A stretch of 64,000 nt of DNA from Deroplatys truncata. Taxonomy: Eukaryota > Arthropoda > Insecta > Mantodea > Mantidae. The stretch spans positions 41,221,501 through 41,285,500 of the forward strand of contig CM060989.1 in assembly GCA_030765065.1 (NCBI GenBank). Direction: 5' to 3'. The translations under genes were made by a program, and so were the position numbers. The first letter of the stretch is position 1. Every line of letters starts with the position of its first letter. The notes beneath the pieces are model-generated. The model was not told the DNA's origin and did no database searches. It saw only the letters and a program-made list of their open reading frames with translations. Positions 22,216 through 33,624 of the stretch are shown here, in pieces.

Positions 22216-22289
22216 TTACCTATTCTAGTATACAACGAAATGTATAAATGTAATTGATAGTTTTTTCTGGACTACCAAGAATTACACAG

Positions 22290-22370
22290 GATAAGCTTTT
22301 GTAACAATAGCTGCAGAGGAGTCAGTAGAGAAAGTCGTATGAATGTAACACATAGTGTTTCGTTTTTTAT
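22290..22370 (+). repeat. R1 tail fragment
   Basis: AGTAGAGAAAGTCGTATGAA followed by TGTAACACATAGTG matches the R1 tail. Confidence 0.6.
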
Positions 22371-23037
22371 TATCTTTCTATAGAGTATTGGTGAAGGGAA
22401 ATAGCGTTTTCACGTTGAGATTGGAAACACTTTACAGGCTCTTTCCCTTACGTGTAACCCAGAACTGGAGCAATATATGGCGTAACCGTAGGGTTTCAGG
22501 AAATGAATTACTGAACGAGCGTTCATGGCGGAAGTTCCGCTTGGCTGTTCTGATTACACGAGGAAATCGTGCGTAAATGGTGGAAACAGAAGCGTTAACA
22601 GGTAACAACAAAGGAAAAGGGCAGCAATAAATAAAAACAATGTCTACGACTTCATTAAGAACATGTTCACCGTAAAGGGGCAGTGTATGGAACTAAATAT
22701 GACTGACTAACGTTCAGTAACACACAATTCTTCCTGTAAATAAACATGACCTGCTTTTATTATCGCAATTAACGCCGGTGTCTTACCTCTGTGCTAGATA
22801 AGAAATATGTATTTTTAGCCTACTTTCTTTAATTTTCACTGCGTAAAAGGAGCGTCTTTTAAAGAGCTAGCATTAATAGTATAACGCTGAAAACAAACAA
22901 GACTACTGCAAAAAAATACTACAGTATGCATCTAACAGATTTATAATTCAAAGATAACTCCGCTTTTCATACGCATTACCTAATAGAAATCAAACCGCAG
23001 ATAAATTGTTTAATATTGCATTTACGGGAGAGATAAC
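22371..23037. other. Unassigned spacer
   Basis: No motif in the 73-codon ORF at 22355-22576. No repeat recognised. Confidence 0.4.
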
Positions 23038-23115
23038 TCAGGACATAATGTCTATGGCCTGAATTCGGGAGGTCCCAGTTTCAAATCCCGTGGGTTGACC
23101 AACTTTGTCTCAATC
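23038..23115 (+). repeat. tRNA-like SINE head fragment
   Basis: GAGATAACTCAGGACATAAT (A-box-like) and B box AGTTTCAAATCCCGTGGG. The body is missing; R3 begins 30 bp further on. Confidence 0.5.
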
Positions 23116-23148
23116 GCCAAAGTAAACACCCGATTGGATTATTAATAC

Positions 23149-23586
23149 TGTTACATGCTGGGTAGAGGCCTAAAAGTTCACTTGAAAATTAAATTAATTT
23201 CTAATACCCAGCACGCACACTGTGGGGACGTATACTATCTTGGATGCGGAGGACCGAAACGTGGTGTGGGGGTTAAGATGAAGGCGTGGGTGTTTTACTG
23301 TACAATATCCATACCAAAAATCTACTTACATATTCCTAGATTTATTTCCCAACCGTTTGGGTTTCCTACATTATTAAATATGAAAGGTGAGGGGAGAAGT
23401 TCACCGATCCAAAGGCCGGCTTGCACGCGCGATCCGCTTCTCTCAGAATACCCCAGTAAGATAGACACTATATCCCCAGTACTTGGGGCTAGCAAAACTT
23501 CCCAGCCAGGAGTGACGTTAACATCAAAAGTAACAACAATATGCCTGGTAATGACAATGAAACCCCCAAATTATTAATATGCCACA
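23149..23586 (+). repeat. R3: solo-LTR-like element
   Basis: Starts TGTTACATGCTGGGTAGAGG and ends ...TATGCCACA, so it has TGT...ACA ends. ATAC lies before and ATAT after it, close to the ATAT/ATAT of the copy at 63405-63844. About 438 bp. The 140-codon ORF across it (with IPRFISQPFGFPTLLN) is partly kept in the other copies but has no known domain. Confidence 0.6.
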
Positions 23587-23654
23587 ATATATACCGACTC
23601 TCTATCCGCTATTACAGATATTCCTCCCACAGCCATTGTTACCAGAAAAAAACA

Positions 23655-24660
23655 TAACAATTTATAATATATTATATCCTTGTCATGGATCAAGAACCAT
23701 AAAGGATTACTAGGCAACGAATGAGCAGATGAACTAGAAAAGGCAGCTGCTATTAGTCACAAGGAATTCTGTTACTCAAAATATCCAAAATGAAGATGCA
23801 ATTAAAGCAATGAAAGCTATTAACAGACACCTGAAACAGATGCTGGATAAATAGTACCAAAGGACATATCGCTAAGATTTTATTTTTTTCCGGAGCTAAT
23901 ACGCACTTTAAACGCAAAAACTTCCATCCAAATGTTGTATGCACAGAGATCATGACGGGTCGTGAAAATGTTTAAGATAACTTCACAAGGTTTCACATCA
24001 ATTTTGGAAGTACTTACCAATGTCTTTGTGCCAGTGAACAGACATTAAAACATTTATTATTCGACTGTCCGGTCTTTGAAATGAAAATATGTTTCTGTAT
24101 TAATCATTTGATAACTTTGTACATCTCTGTCTCAGTTATTTAAAAATTATTATGTTTTATCCTACAAATTAACGCTAAATTCTAATGTTATATTTAAAGT
24201 TCTATAGTAATTAGTTTTTATTTTATAGTAAACTATAACGCTAATATACATCTATATGTAAACCGGGTTGACGATTGTGGAAACAAAAAGGCTTCTTGTG
24301 CGGAGAGCGGTGCTGGCGCGAGGAGTGGTTAGCTCTCCGCGGAAATAAGCTTAGAGTAGTGAAGCTCTTGTGGAGGTCTTAGCGGATGATAAGGAAGCGG
24401 TTGATAGGATTTTTAATTTTGTGTTAAAGGTAAATTTCCAAATACGAACTTAGTTGTGTTGAATTCAGGTGTTTCATACTTCTTGATTTAGTTTGATACA
24501 TTTATTTATAACTTTTCCTGTCTTTTATACTGATCTTTACTTCTGGCTTTTGCCATGATATTTTGTACTGATCTTTATCTCTGGCCTTTTCCATTATCTG
24601 TTTAAAAGGGCGCTAATGACCAAGCAGTTGAGCACCCTTAGCAATAAATCATTAACAAGT
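23655..24660 (+). pseudogene. Non-LTR retrotransposon 3' end: RNase H, zinc tail, 3' hairpin
   Basis: Near 23690-23755 one frame gives IKNHKGLLGNE, a stop and ADELEKAAAISH, the RNase H motif found near the end of LINE ORF2. Near 24000-24090 another frame reads YQCLCASEQTLKHLLFDCP, the Cys-x-Cys...His-x4-Cys tail. The UTR includes a 9-bp GC-rich hairpin (24300-24340), a tandem duplication of about 38 bp (24529-24600), and a terminal hairpin GGGCGC...GCACCC at 24608-24637 just before CAATAAATC. Stops and shifts show that it is dead. Confidence 0.6.
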
Positions 24661-25215
24661 ATTTCAGTTTTATTTGAACTCCAGTGCTGATAACGCTAGT
24701 AGCCCAAATCAAACAAATTGTGTAATGGCCTGTTGGTTCATCTACCTGAACCAATGCGTCACACTTGCACTTGAGAATGTACTAGTACATTTTTGTTAAC
24801 TAAGTTGAACTTAGAAAAATTGGCCAATTGTTTGTGGAGGACGTGGTGAAAGTTGTGGCTGGGGTGCTCAATCCAAACACGATGAAAACTCGGTCTCTCA
24901 TTGTGTGGTAGTGGAGAGGAGCCTCGTTTGCGGAAGTAACGAGGTAATCGATGATAGAGCAACTTGCGCTACGTGCCCGGGATGGGCGATGATGCTCTCA
25001 CAATGCCAGCACTTCCTCGCGCCAACTTCATTTCACGACCTACTTTATTCTTCTCCCTACACATTTCCTTACGTTTCGCTTCTTTATCAGAAACAGGCCA
25101 CGTTCTGGATGTTCCTGCCTAGAAAGAGTTATATACTAAAATGGGAGTGCACTGTCCTGGGCTGAGCTGACGACACTAGAAATATTCACTATGGAGAGAA
25201 AACTTTTAACGTATA
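24661..25215. other. Unassigned spacer
   Basis: No gene or repeat recognised. Overlapping ORFs of 67-86 codons lack motifs. Confidence 0.4.
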
Positions 25216-25251
25216 ATCTTTTTACTTTCTCTACTACGTATAGTAAGTATA
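25216..25251 (+). repeat. R1 head fragment
   Basis: TTTACTTTCTCTACTACGTA then TAGTAAGTA. The copy is cut immediately by R2. Confidence 0.75.
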
Positions 25252-25540
25252 GTATTTGAGGCAGTAGTTTTAACACTTAAATGATATCAGTCTAATTATA
25301 TGATATAAAATATAATAAAAGCCCGCCTTAAAGTAATATATGTAATAATATATAAAATGTATGTAACACTCATTGTATTATGTTTATATTATTATGTACA
25401 TTTATAATAATATTATGTGAATGTATTACGTAGTTTTAACAAAGTAGCAGCTGTGAGAATAGAAGCAAAATACCTTTCGTAGCAAACAGAATTATAAAGT
25501 AGAAGCCGAAAGTTGCTAACAAGGAGGCAACAATGGGGTA
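25252..25540 (+). repeat. R2 fragment (5' third)
   Basis: From TGAGGCAGTAGTTTTAAC through AAAGCCCGCCTTAAAG to GCTAACAAGGAGGCAACAAT. It begins inside an R1 head. The rest of R2 and its primer-site leader are missing. Confidence 0.7.
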
Positions 25541-25674
25541 AGATAGCGTCACTGTAGTGGAAGTGTTCGTTTGAGCCAGACGTGTGCGTGGCCGGTCTAT
25601 GGTTTAGTGTTCTCTCCCTCCATCCTTTTCCCTTTGTTCAATATGTAGAGTCGCCAGACGTGTTGTGAATAAGT

Positions 25675-25867
25675 CTCAGGTATGTAAAGGTAATGTGTGT
25701 TATGTAATTTTTCAGTGTAGCATAAAAACCACGCCTTCCCCTTAATGACCCACCAAGATCCCGGACTTTCGCTGCCTGCGAGTTACACCACCCCCATGTG
25801 CGTGTTGGGGTGATGTAAATTAATCCCTTTTTCTGTAACATTTTGGCATTCACGCCAACATGTAACA
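25675..25867 (-). repeat. R3-related diverged fragment
   Basis: On the minus strand it starts TGTTACATGTTGGCG, and near 25760-25705 reads GGGTCATTAAGGGGAAG then GGCGTGGTTTTTATGC, an arrangement parallel to R3. It is too diverged to be sure of the family. Confidence 0.35.
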
Positions 25868-25965
25868 AAATGGGAATTCTATAGTTCGTGGACAGATATG
25901 AAAAATGCTTAAATAAGGAGGCGATTATGTGGAGAAATAAGGTAAACTTCAAGTTTATAAGTGAC

Positions 25966-26848
25966 ATACTTTTTTACCTTCTCTACCACATACCTAGTAG
26001 GTAGAGAAAGTGTTGTATTCCACCCAAAAATTCTATATCAAGATTTCGCTGAAAATACATGTTTTGAGGCCCCTGAATACAAAAGAAGCATTTCTACAAA
26101 AAGATCCATGTGGTGTGTGTCTGTGAACGGTATAACTAAAAAACGGAAAGTCAGAAAAAATACCAAACTTGGCATTTAGGTTCAGTATTTATAAAAAAAC
26201 GCGACATGAAGATTTTTAAGAAACTTCCCCACCCTTAACTACCCTTTACATGGAAAATTTCTCGAAATTTTATATTTTCTAAGAAATGGCTAACGATTTT
26301 GGTTAAAAGGCCATATATTTACATGGCAAATAAAATGTATATTTTGAATTTTCTGGGAATAGCCTGTGAAGTCCTCCTTATTCAGAAGAATTTTGTATTA
26401 TCTTGTGTAACTGGTAAACGTTAAGGGATAGAGGAAAACGTACTGCACCAAAAATGTAGATCTATTTGAAACACACAATCTATTTCAAATAACTTTTATG
26501 TGGCGTAAGGTACTTCCGAGATATGCCTTTTTAGCAGTTCGAATCAATCAATACATGCAATTATTTTATAGTAGTGTCGATTTTCAAGTGTTCCTCGTGA
26601 TGTCATGGAAAGAACATGGAATTCTAAGGCCAGCATATAGCGTCAAATTCTAAAACATTTGCCTATCGCTATTCCCTTTGTATTTACAACAAAATTTGTA
26701 ATGTAGCTATTTTCGGAAAGGTTTGTCTTAATTAAAAGGTCGTTAGGAAACTAAACGTTTGTAAGAATAGTTCTTATACCCACTAATAAGCGATAATGGG
26801 TAGGGGAAGTCGTGTGAATGTAATTATTAGATTTTTCTGAATATGTCA
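25966..26848 (+). repeat. R1 repeat, full length, subfamily A
   Basis: Good reference copy. Palindromic head (TTTTTACCTTCTCTACCACA with TAGTAGGTAGAGAAAG), CCACCCAAAAATTC, internal TG tract (26110-26125), CCTGTGAAGTCCTCCTTATT marking subfamily A, AAGGCCAGCATATAGCGTC, and tail GTCGTGTGAATGTAATTATT then AGATTTTT. Length is about 883 bp, with no coding potential. Confidence 0.9.
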
Positions 26849-27559
26849 AAGCCAAACGGTCGTTACTTCATCCAGGTCATTTCAACAGTAACGGAAATAT
26901 TAAGCAGAATTCTGAAGTCGAGTTAACAAAAGTGATTTGCATCAGGAGTTGAAGTAGTTTAAACCAGAGTTTCTCGAAACATCTGCTTTAGGAAAGAAGG
27001 TTTAGTGGAATGAGTGAATACATTTGAATACACTGCACTTCGAAAACTCCTAAAGAACTGTTATACAGTGTAGGGGAAGCTTGTTTACAGCAGTTTCAGG
27101 TTTTGTTCTAAGACAGGGAATAATTTTACATAATTACGACGCTTTATGCAATGTATCAAACTATGCTCTAATTGAAATCTACAAATGTCTCATTAAAATA
27201 AATACAGTGGCGACTAAATGTGCTCACTCGTACACATTCAGACCTCTTTCCAAGAGCTGAGATAATGGTGGTCTTGTACCACACTAGGCCATGATGCTAT
27301 CTTTCATAAGGTTTTCTTCCTGTTGTCGGCTTAGTATAATGGTGGTGCAAATTATGCGTCTGCAGCTTGCATACAATATGATACTATAATTAAATGAGGC
27401 TCCTGATAACAGTTGCCGGATAAGGGGCAGAATGATGTCGACAGCGAATGCATAATAAAAAGTAAAGACCAAGGAACAGTTACACAGAGGCGGAAGACCT
27501 TAAAAAAAAAAGCAAAACACCTTGAACTGCTGTTCCAAACGTCAGAGTAGAAAATATTT
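26849..27559. other. Unassigned spacer
   Basis: No gene, RNA or repeat recognised. Confidence 0.4.
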
Positions 27560-27680
27560 TTGTCATTCTTTTTGTTTCTCACGATTCCATGGAAACCGTG
27601 TGGAATTTTAAGGCCAGCACATAGTGTCCAGTTGACTATCGCTGTTCCCTTCGTATCTACAGGACGGAAGGTGACATATA
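27560..27680 (+). repeat. R1 subfamily-A inner fragment
   Basis: CACGATTCCATGGAAACCGT, AAGGCCAGCACATAGTGTCC and CTATCGCTGTTCCCTTCGTA match the rear half of subfamily A. Confidence 0.6.
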
Positions 27681-28154
27681 ATCAACCTTTTAAACTATAA
27701 AAGAACACGTTGTTTTGAGTGTTTCTCCCCAATAAAACTTTTCGCTAAAGCTTTACGTGTCCTGGAAATAATTACCATTTTATCTTTAACAATACTGCAA
27801 CACAGCAAATTCAACACCTGCGCTTTACATTCAACACGTTAACTTATAATTCTTCAGCTTCTGCTACTACGGCAACGAACAAATAAACACTTCCGGTATA
27901 CAAATTAACTGAAAACTATCCACGATTGTAAATAAGAACAGCGTAAACACAATTAAAATAGCAATGGGCAAATAAAGACATTTTAATTATTTGTCATCCT
28001 AAAAATTGAGTTTATTCCCTCGAAAATAAAGCCGGTGTAACTGAAGTGGAAAATATTCTATGATATTTTCAGTCTATTTTTGTCTATTATCACGGACTTT
28101 ACATTATATTGCAAGCCTGGAAAGTGACTCAATAAGCACGATCGGCTCGTGGAA
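27681..28154. other. Unassigned spacer
   Basis: Nothing recognised. Confidence 0.4.
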
Positions 28155-28245
28155 CGAAGCTCGGCTGGTCCCGTAGCTCAGTCCGTAGAGCACCTACCTG
28201 CTGTGCGAGTAGTCCCGGGTTCCATCCCGGCTGGGATGGAAATTC
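28155..28245 (+). repeat. tRNA-like SINE head
   Basis: A box GTAGCTCAGTCCGTAGAGC (28173) and B box GGGTTCCATCCCGG (28217). The spacing suits a tRNA, but the acceptor stem does not pair and the flanks look repeat-derived. Confidence 0.5.
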
Positions 28246-29150
28246 AGTTAGGTTATAAGTGCAGTATGTTTGCAGTCACGTAAGTCAATTCTGTAAATTA
28301 GAGATGCAAAAAAATTCTGAGAAAAGTGAAAGGCTCAAAGCAACAAAATAAGAGACGCACATAAGAGAGTTTCATATTGGCCCACGCAAGATGTAAGATC
28401 GGAATGGAATTATATGTAGGCGGGGCTAAAATTAATAAATGTTCGTGCAGTCGAAATCAGAGTGTTATTATAGTACCGTTACACTAGTACAATTTCTGAC
28501 ACTGATAATTATATTTAAGAAATGAAAGAGAGCAATGAAGGAGAGGAAGTAATTTAACCTGATGAAAGGAAATAGTTTGGTATAATTAAGAGAGTAACGG
28601 AGGAAATGGTTGAAATGAGAGAGAATTGGGGAAGAAGAAAGGAGAAGCGAGGAGGAGAAGGATGGAGTTCTTAGTAGAGAAGAGGAAAATGGGCGAGGAG
28701 GAGGATAAAAATTAAATTGAGTTTTATTTATGGACGCTCTTTAACTACTATGGTCTTTAGCGTCCCATTCTATATTGGGCGTGAAAGACCGGAAATTTTG
28801 CTCAGAGGCCTATTTATCAGGTTTGAGGTTCTTTTACGAGCCGTAAATCTACGACACGGGACCACCGACTTTACTTGACAAGGGTGAGGAGCCAATATTG
28901 AATAAGAATACAAGTTTGGAGCGGAAGGTGGTGAATGGAGCAGTTATAGATTTCAGGGAGGAGAAGAAGAAGATGGTGGTGAGGGAAAGTGGAATGAATG
29001 GTGGTAATTGGAGATAAAGTGAATGTAGTGTTAAGTGAAGTGAAATATGATTCTTAAAGAGAAGGTGAACTAATGATTCTATAGCAAAGTAATAACTATA
29101 GTGATTATTACGTAAGTGAAGTGAAAAGGAAAGATAAGTTTAATTCAGAG
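28246..29150. other. Purine-rich region
   Basis: From about 28490 the plus strand is strongly purine-biased (runs such as GGAAGAAGAAAGGAGAAGCG), continuing to about 29150 on both sides of the SINE at 28724-28885. No open frame of note. Confidence 0.6.
28724..28885 (-). repeat. SINE with hairpin 3' end (copy 1 of 3)
   Basis: On the minus strand: GTAAAGTCGGTGGTCCCGTG, TCGTAGATTTACGGC, AAAAGAACCTCAAACCTGAT, then a terminal hairpin with perfect 7-bp stem GGACGCT/AGCGTCC (28765-28732) and an ATAAATAAAA tail. The tRNA-like head is missing. Other copies are at 36413-36608 and 62737-62960. Confidence 0.75.
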
Positions 29151-29700
29151 TGAGTGATACGTTTAATAACATTATTAAGTGCTGTAAAATATTTAAAATA
29201 TATTAAGAAAACTGAAAGGTTAAAGTATATATTTTGAGGAAAATGTATTGAAAGTAGTAGGTTTTTAAAAAGAAAAAAGAATAGCAGATAGAATTTTGAA
29301 TTTTTTTTTAAATTATTAGTAGGGATAAATAGAATAAATACTATTATATATAACACTTAGAACTTGGTATGGTATTAAAAGAAATTGTTAATTGTTATCA
29401 TTAGTTGAAAATTAATATTTATATTCAGTTAGTTGGGTATTGGTTATCAGTACATTAACCACTGGATACTAGTGGTTAGAATATATTTAATTTAGCTGCG
29501 AATAGACGGATACCAGTTATTTTATTTGCCGGTTACCAGTAACAGTAGTTTGAGTATATAATTTTGATTTGAATTTTAAATGTAATGATTATAGTTTTTA
29601 TTTAATTGTTAATTTTAGCTTACTTATTCTATCTATTTTCATTTTTTTATTTTTTCTACTTTTATTCATTAGAATATAAGCGAACTCTGTACAACTAATA
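29151..29700. other. AT-rich spacer
   Basis: Contains a small palindrome at 29456-29478 (TAACCACT/AGTGGTTA). Nothing else recognised. Confidence 0.4.
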
Positions 29701-29760
29701 AATGAATTACAGCTATCCGGGCTTGTAGGCCGTGGTCTAAAAGGCATCGTGGATACCGAC

Positions 29761-29792
29761 GTTTCGCCAAGTACAGCGCTTGGCATCTTTAG
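29761..29792 (-). ncRNA. Degenerate hammerhead-ribozyme-like core
   Basis: Minus strand reads CTAAAGA, then a 6-bp hairpin GCCAAG/CTTGGC, then GAAAC and GTC. The hammerhead core is CUGANGA, stem II, GAAA. Here only the G of CUGAAGA is changed to A. Penelope-like retroelements are known to carry minimal hammerheads of this shape. The substitution would be expected to abolish cleavage. Flanking helices I and III cannot be shown. Confidence 0.35.
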
Positions 29793-30235
29793 GATGAAGT
29801 GATCCAGTGTCTGCGGTGGTCCGGCGAGATGAGGTCAGGTGATTTCGAGGGCCACATACTTTTTGAGATTATTCGATTATCAATGAAAGTGGTTACAAGT
29901 TGCATGGAGGAGTTAGATGTGTGACACGTTGCTCCATCTTGCTGGAAATAACCTGTCAATTCGATATCATCTAGCTGCTCCACAAATGTATTGAAGATGT
30001 CTGTATAAACCGCAGTGTTTACAGTCGTATCAAAGTAAATGAGGCCAACAATCCTAGAAGCTGACACCGCGCATCATCATGCAGTGGTGTTTCGTGAATG
30101 ATATCGGGGTTTACAGCAGCCCAGTATCTACTGTTGTGTGTATTGATGTAGCCTAACAGATGAAATTGATCTGCGGGAGGATTTGAGGTTAGGAAGCACA
30201 TATGCTACAATTTCTTCCATTTTCATGTTCCCAGC
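29789..30235 (-). pseudogene. DUF4817-type transposase fragment
   Basis: Minus-strand frames give FHLLGYINTHNSRYWAAVNP (around the first catalytic region), then IVGLIYFDTTVNTAVYTDIF, ELTGYFQQDGATCHTSN (second Asp) and IISKSMWPSKSPDLISPDH (third Asp region). A frameshift near 30060 and the loss of both ends show a fossil. It differs from the 1-1074/43849-44995 subfamily. Confidence 0.8.
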
Positions 30236-30477
30236 TTGCAACTAGAGAGCGCACTAGCAGCTGTTTTACGTCACGGTCGCCTAGAATAACCTCTTCAGTG
30301 AAGAATCTAATACGCACAATATGGATCTAAAATACCGTGCCAGGGAAGGAGAACAACAAAGTTAAAACTTGGTCAAGACTTCTTTCCCGTTCCCGGGCCC
30401 GGGAAAGCTTCCCGTCTATTGTGAACAGTCCAATTAAAATACCTGTATTTTGAAAAAGTTTTATTAATTGTTGCGGT

Positions 30478-31350
30478 TGCACCATGTATGGGCGCCAATT
30501 TGCGGGAGATTGCTTCTAGGAGTGTTCACCCCACGTACGGTACAAACTTTCCGGTGGCCTTCGTCCCACGTTTAAAAACCAACTTTTTATTTTAATATTT
30601 ATGCCTCGGCGTCGTCATTAGCATTTTGTAGAGCACGTATCTCTTAACAGGGCTGGTACGGCTAAAGAACAAGGCTTACACAAATTATAATTGTATTTTA
30701 ATTTTTTTATTAATTCTTCACTCGGTTAAATAAGACTTCACCGATGTATCCTACTATACAGCTGTGAGCTTATTCTTAATTGCACTTTTGACAGTTAAAC
30801 ATTACATTATCCTCACAGCAAAAAACTTTTGATGTCTCACATACAATCACTGACCCGTACAGAATCGAACTGCTTGGGTACCCTACCTTGTAGCGTCTAC
30901 CGTTTGATAGCAATCCTGATTGGCTAAGTCTACTCCAATAGATAACCTTTATTTAACTTTTAGCTTTTCTAGTTTCTGATTGGCTATTTATAAACTGTTT
31001 TAAATATTACATTATTATTGTTCCAAGAACTATTAGTAGCCTTTTTAAACTTTCTAATTTATTGTTATCTCAAGGTTATTTTATTGCAACTTTCGGCTTT
31101 TTGCTTTGTAATTCTGTTTGCTATGGAAAGCATCTTGCTTCTATTCTCACAGCTCTTACATTGTCTAAACTACGTAATACATTCACATAACATTTTTATA
31201 CATGTACATAATAAAATAAACATAATACAATGACTGTAATATACACTTTATATGTTATATTATACACATATTGCTTTAAGGCGGGCTGTTACTTTTTTAA
31301 TTTTATATAATTAGACTGATATCATTTAAGTGATAAAATACTGCTTCAAT
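30478..31350 (-). repeat. R2: LTR-like element with primer-site leader
   Basis: Minus-strand copy from GAAGCAGTATTTTATCACTT (31350) to the leader, where 30505-30485 reads AAATTGGCGCCCATACATGG, with a second CGTGGG-type unit at 30575-30540. Two CCAAT blocks (TAGCCAATC, minus strand) are kept. The 71-codon ORF at 31018-31233 lies within it and is not a gene. Confidence 0.6.
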
Positions 31351-31914
31351 TTCAACTTTGTCCTTCACGTTCTCGTTACCTTCTCAGTTGTTCTGAACCA
31401 ACCTTAAAAGTTCAACTATACTTAACTATTATTTTCAACCGCGGAGCAAAACACTGTCGACAAAGGATATTAAAGCTTTAAAAACATAAGGCAATCTACA
31501 AAGGAGACTCTAAACAAATTTCTTAGGAAATATATTTTTTACTCTCTCACTCTTTTTATTTGCAGTCTGCCACCACAATTAAAACATGAAAAAGCAGCAC
31601 ACATGCTAAATTAATAGTGTACTAAAGCGGGTCTATTAACACACTAAGAATGTAAAATAGGAGCCTTTAAAGTCTTAAAACCGTGTAAGACATTAAATAA
31701 CTTAACAGAATACTTAGCATTTGCTACCACAACGCAGAGCGAGGGTAACAAAAACAGTGCAGTTCTTGGAACCTTCGACTCAACGTTAATATACTGCATT
31801 AAGATTGGCTGTATATTATAAAGCACTTGCCGCTTTTGTTGTCGTAATTTTGTTGAAGCTAATGTTCACCGTGTAGTAGTATGATGTACGAAATAAAAGA
31901 AATATCTCGATTTA
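31351..31914. other. Unassigned spacer
   Basis: No gene or repeat recognised. Confidence 0.4.
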
Positions 31915-32735
31915 ATTTTACTCTACTATGAAATATTTTACTCCACTCAAAAATTCGATAACGAGATTTCATCGGAAATACACGTTTACAGACTCCCTGA
32001 ATCCAAAGACAAAAATGTTTAGCAAAAGATGTTTGTGTGCGTCTGTGTACAGCATAACTTAAAAACGAAAGGTTGGTTAAATATTAAACTTGATATTTAA
32101 GTTCAATATCTTCCAATGATACGGCACGAAGCTTTTTTCAAAAATATCTCCCACCACAAACTATCCTTCATTTTTCAAAATGTTCGATTCTCTTAAAAGC
32201 GCCTTCAAAGTTTTTTTCGTAAACTTCCATATATTTAAGACATTTTCATGATAAATGAAATGTATAACTTAAATAATCTGTGAATAGACTGTCAAGTTTT
32301 CATTCAGAAGGCATTTTTTAAAACTACCAAACGTTTAAGCTGTAGACGAAAATGTACAACACAAAATGTAGATTTCTATAAAACACAATTTTTTTCGTGG
32401 CATAAGCAACTTCCGACATATCTGTTATTAATGGTTCGAAGTTTTCAATACCTAGTCATCATTTTAAAACCGTGTCGATATTAAGCTGTTTCTCGCGATG
32501 TCATGGAAAGAGAATCAATTTTAAGGCTAGTATATAGCGTCCACTTCTAAAACATTTGACTATCGTTATTCCCTTTGTAATGAAATGTGTAATACAGGTA
32601 ATTCTGTAAAGGTTTATCTCGATTAAAATGAAGTAGATAGAAAAATAAGTGTTCATAAGAATAGTCTGTATACCCACTAATAAACGATATAGGGTAGAGA
32701 TGACATGGGAGTGAGATGTGTTTCGTTTACTATTA
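31915..32735 (+). repeat. R1 repeat, near full length, subfamily A, diverged
   Basis: Head is eroded (CTACTATGAAATATTTTACT). The body runs through CCCTGAATCCAAAGACA, the TG tract near 32033 and AAGGCTAGTATATAGCGTCC to the tail at 32700-32730. Confidence 0.8.
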
Positions 32736-32814
32736 TTTACGCCTTGTGATATTGCTATCAAATGTTTGTCATTGGAGAAGAAAACAAAGCTGGTAAGTAT
32801 TTATCATCAGCAGT

Positions 32815-33261
32815 GTTTCAGCAGTGAAATAACATTCATTGTTATTACCAGACATATTGTTGTTTTCGTCTCTAACTCAGTTTCGGCCACAGACAAGCTG
32901 TGATGTTGACTGAGATGACGCCACTCCTGGCTGGTAGTGTTTGCTAGCCACGGGTGGTGTAGATATAGCGTCTGTCTTACTGAGTATTCCGAGAGGAGCG
33001 GATCGCGCGTGCAAGCCGACCTGTGGATCGGTGAACACCTACCCTCATCTTTAAGATTTAATAATGTAGGAACCCCAAACTTTTGAGAAATAAATCTAGG
33101 AATGTGTAAGTTGATTTGTGTTATGGATTTTGTATAGTGAAAGCCCACGCTTTCCTCTTAACCTTCACACCACGTTTCGGTCCCCTCAATATACGTGCTG
33201 GGTACTAAAAACTAATTTAACTTTTCATTTGAACTTTTAGGCCTCTACCCAACATGTAACA
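32815..33261 (-). repeat. R3: solo-LTR-like element
   Basis: Minus-strand copy starting TGTTACATGTTGGGTAGAGG at 33261, with ATAT beside it on the plus strand. The other end, near 32815, is diverged and contains a duplicated GTTTTCGTCTC segment. Its 113-codon frame keeps IPRFISQKFGVPTLLN, as in the copy at 23149-23586. Confidence 0.6.
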
Positions 33262-33624
33262 ATATATAAAATAACTACCAATTTTTAATTTGCATAAAAT
33301 ATGATCTCAAATTAAATTGACTTCTTGGGAAAACCTAAAAGGTTTATGATCGGTTTCCTAAGGCAGTACTCAATGTAAATTAGAGCAAACTTTTGTGCAG
33401 TAAGAACTGTTTGCCTTACGTGTGTAAGGAGTACATTATTGTAAAATCGAGATTCTGTTTGCATTTCACACACATGTATTGTACATTATTTTTTACAAGA
33501 TCGGGTGTGTATTATTTTGAATAAATTATTAATTTAAAAAACAGTTACTAATGAAATTAACTCATCGTCACCTCATATTTCGGTAATGCTGTAAATTCAA
33601 AAGCTTAACTAATACAATGACATA
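33262..33624. other. Unassigned spacer
   Basis: No gene or repeat recognised. Confidence 0.4.

Noticed and set aside
23155..23577. 140-codon plus-strand ORF as a host gene
   Set aside because: It lies wholly inside R3. The same frame is broken in two of the four copies, so it is treated as repeat sequence and kept only as a weak finding.
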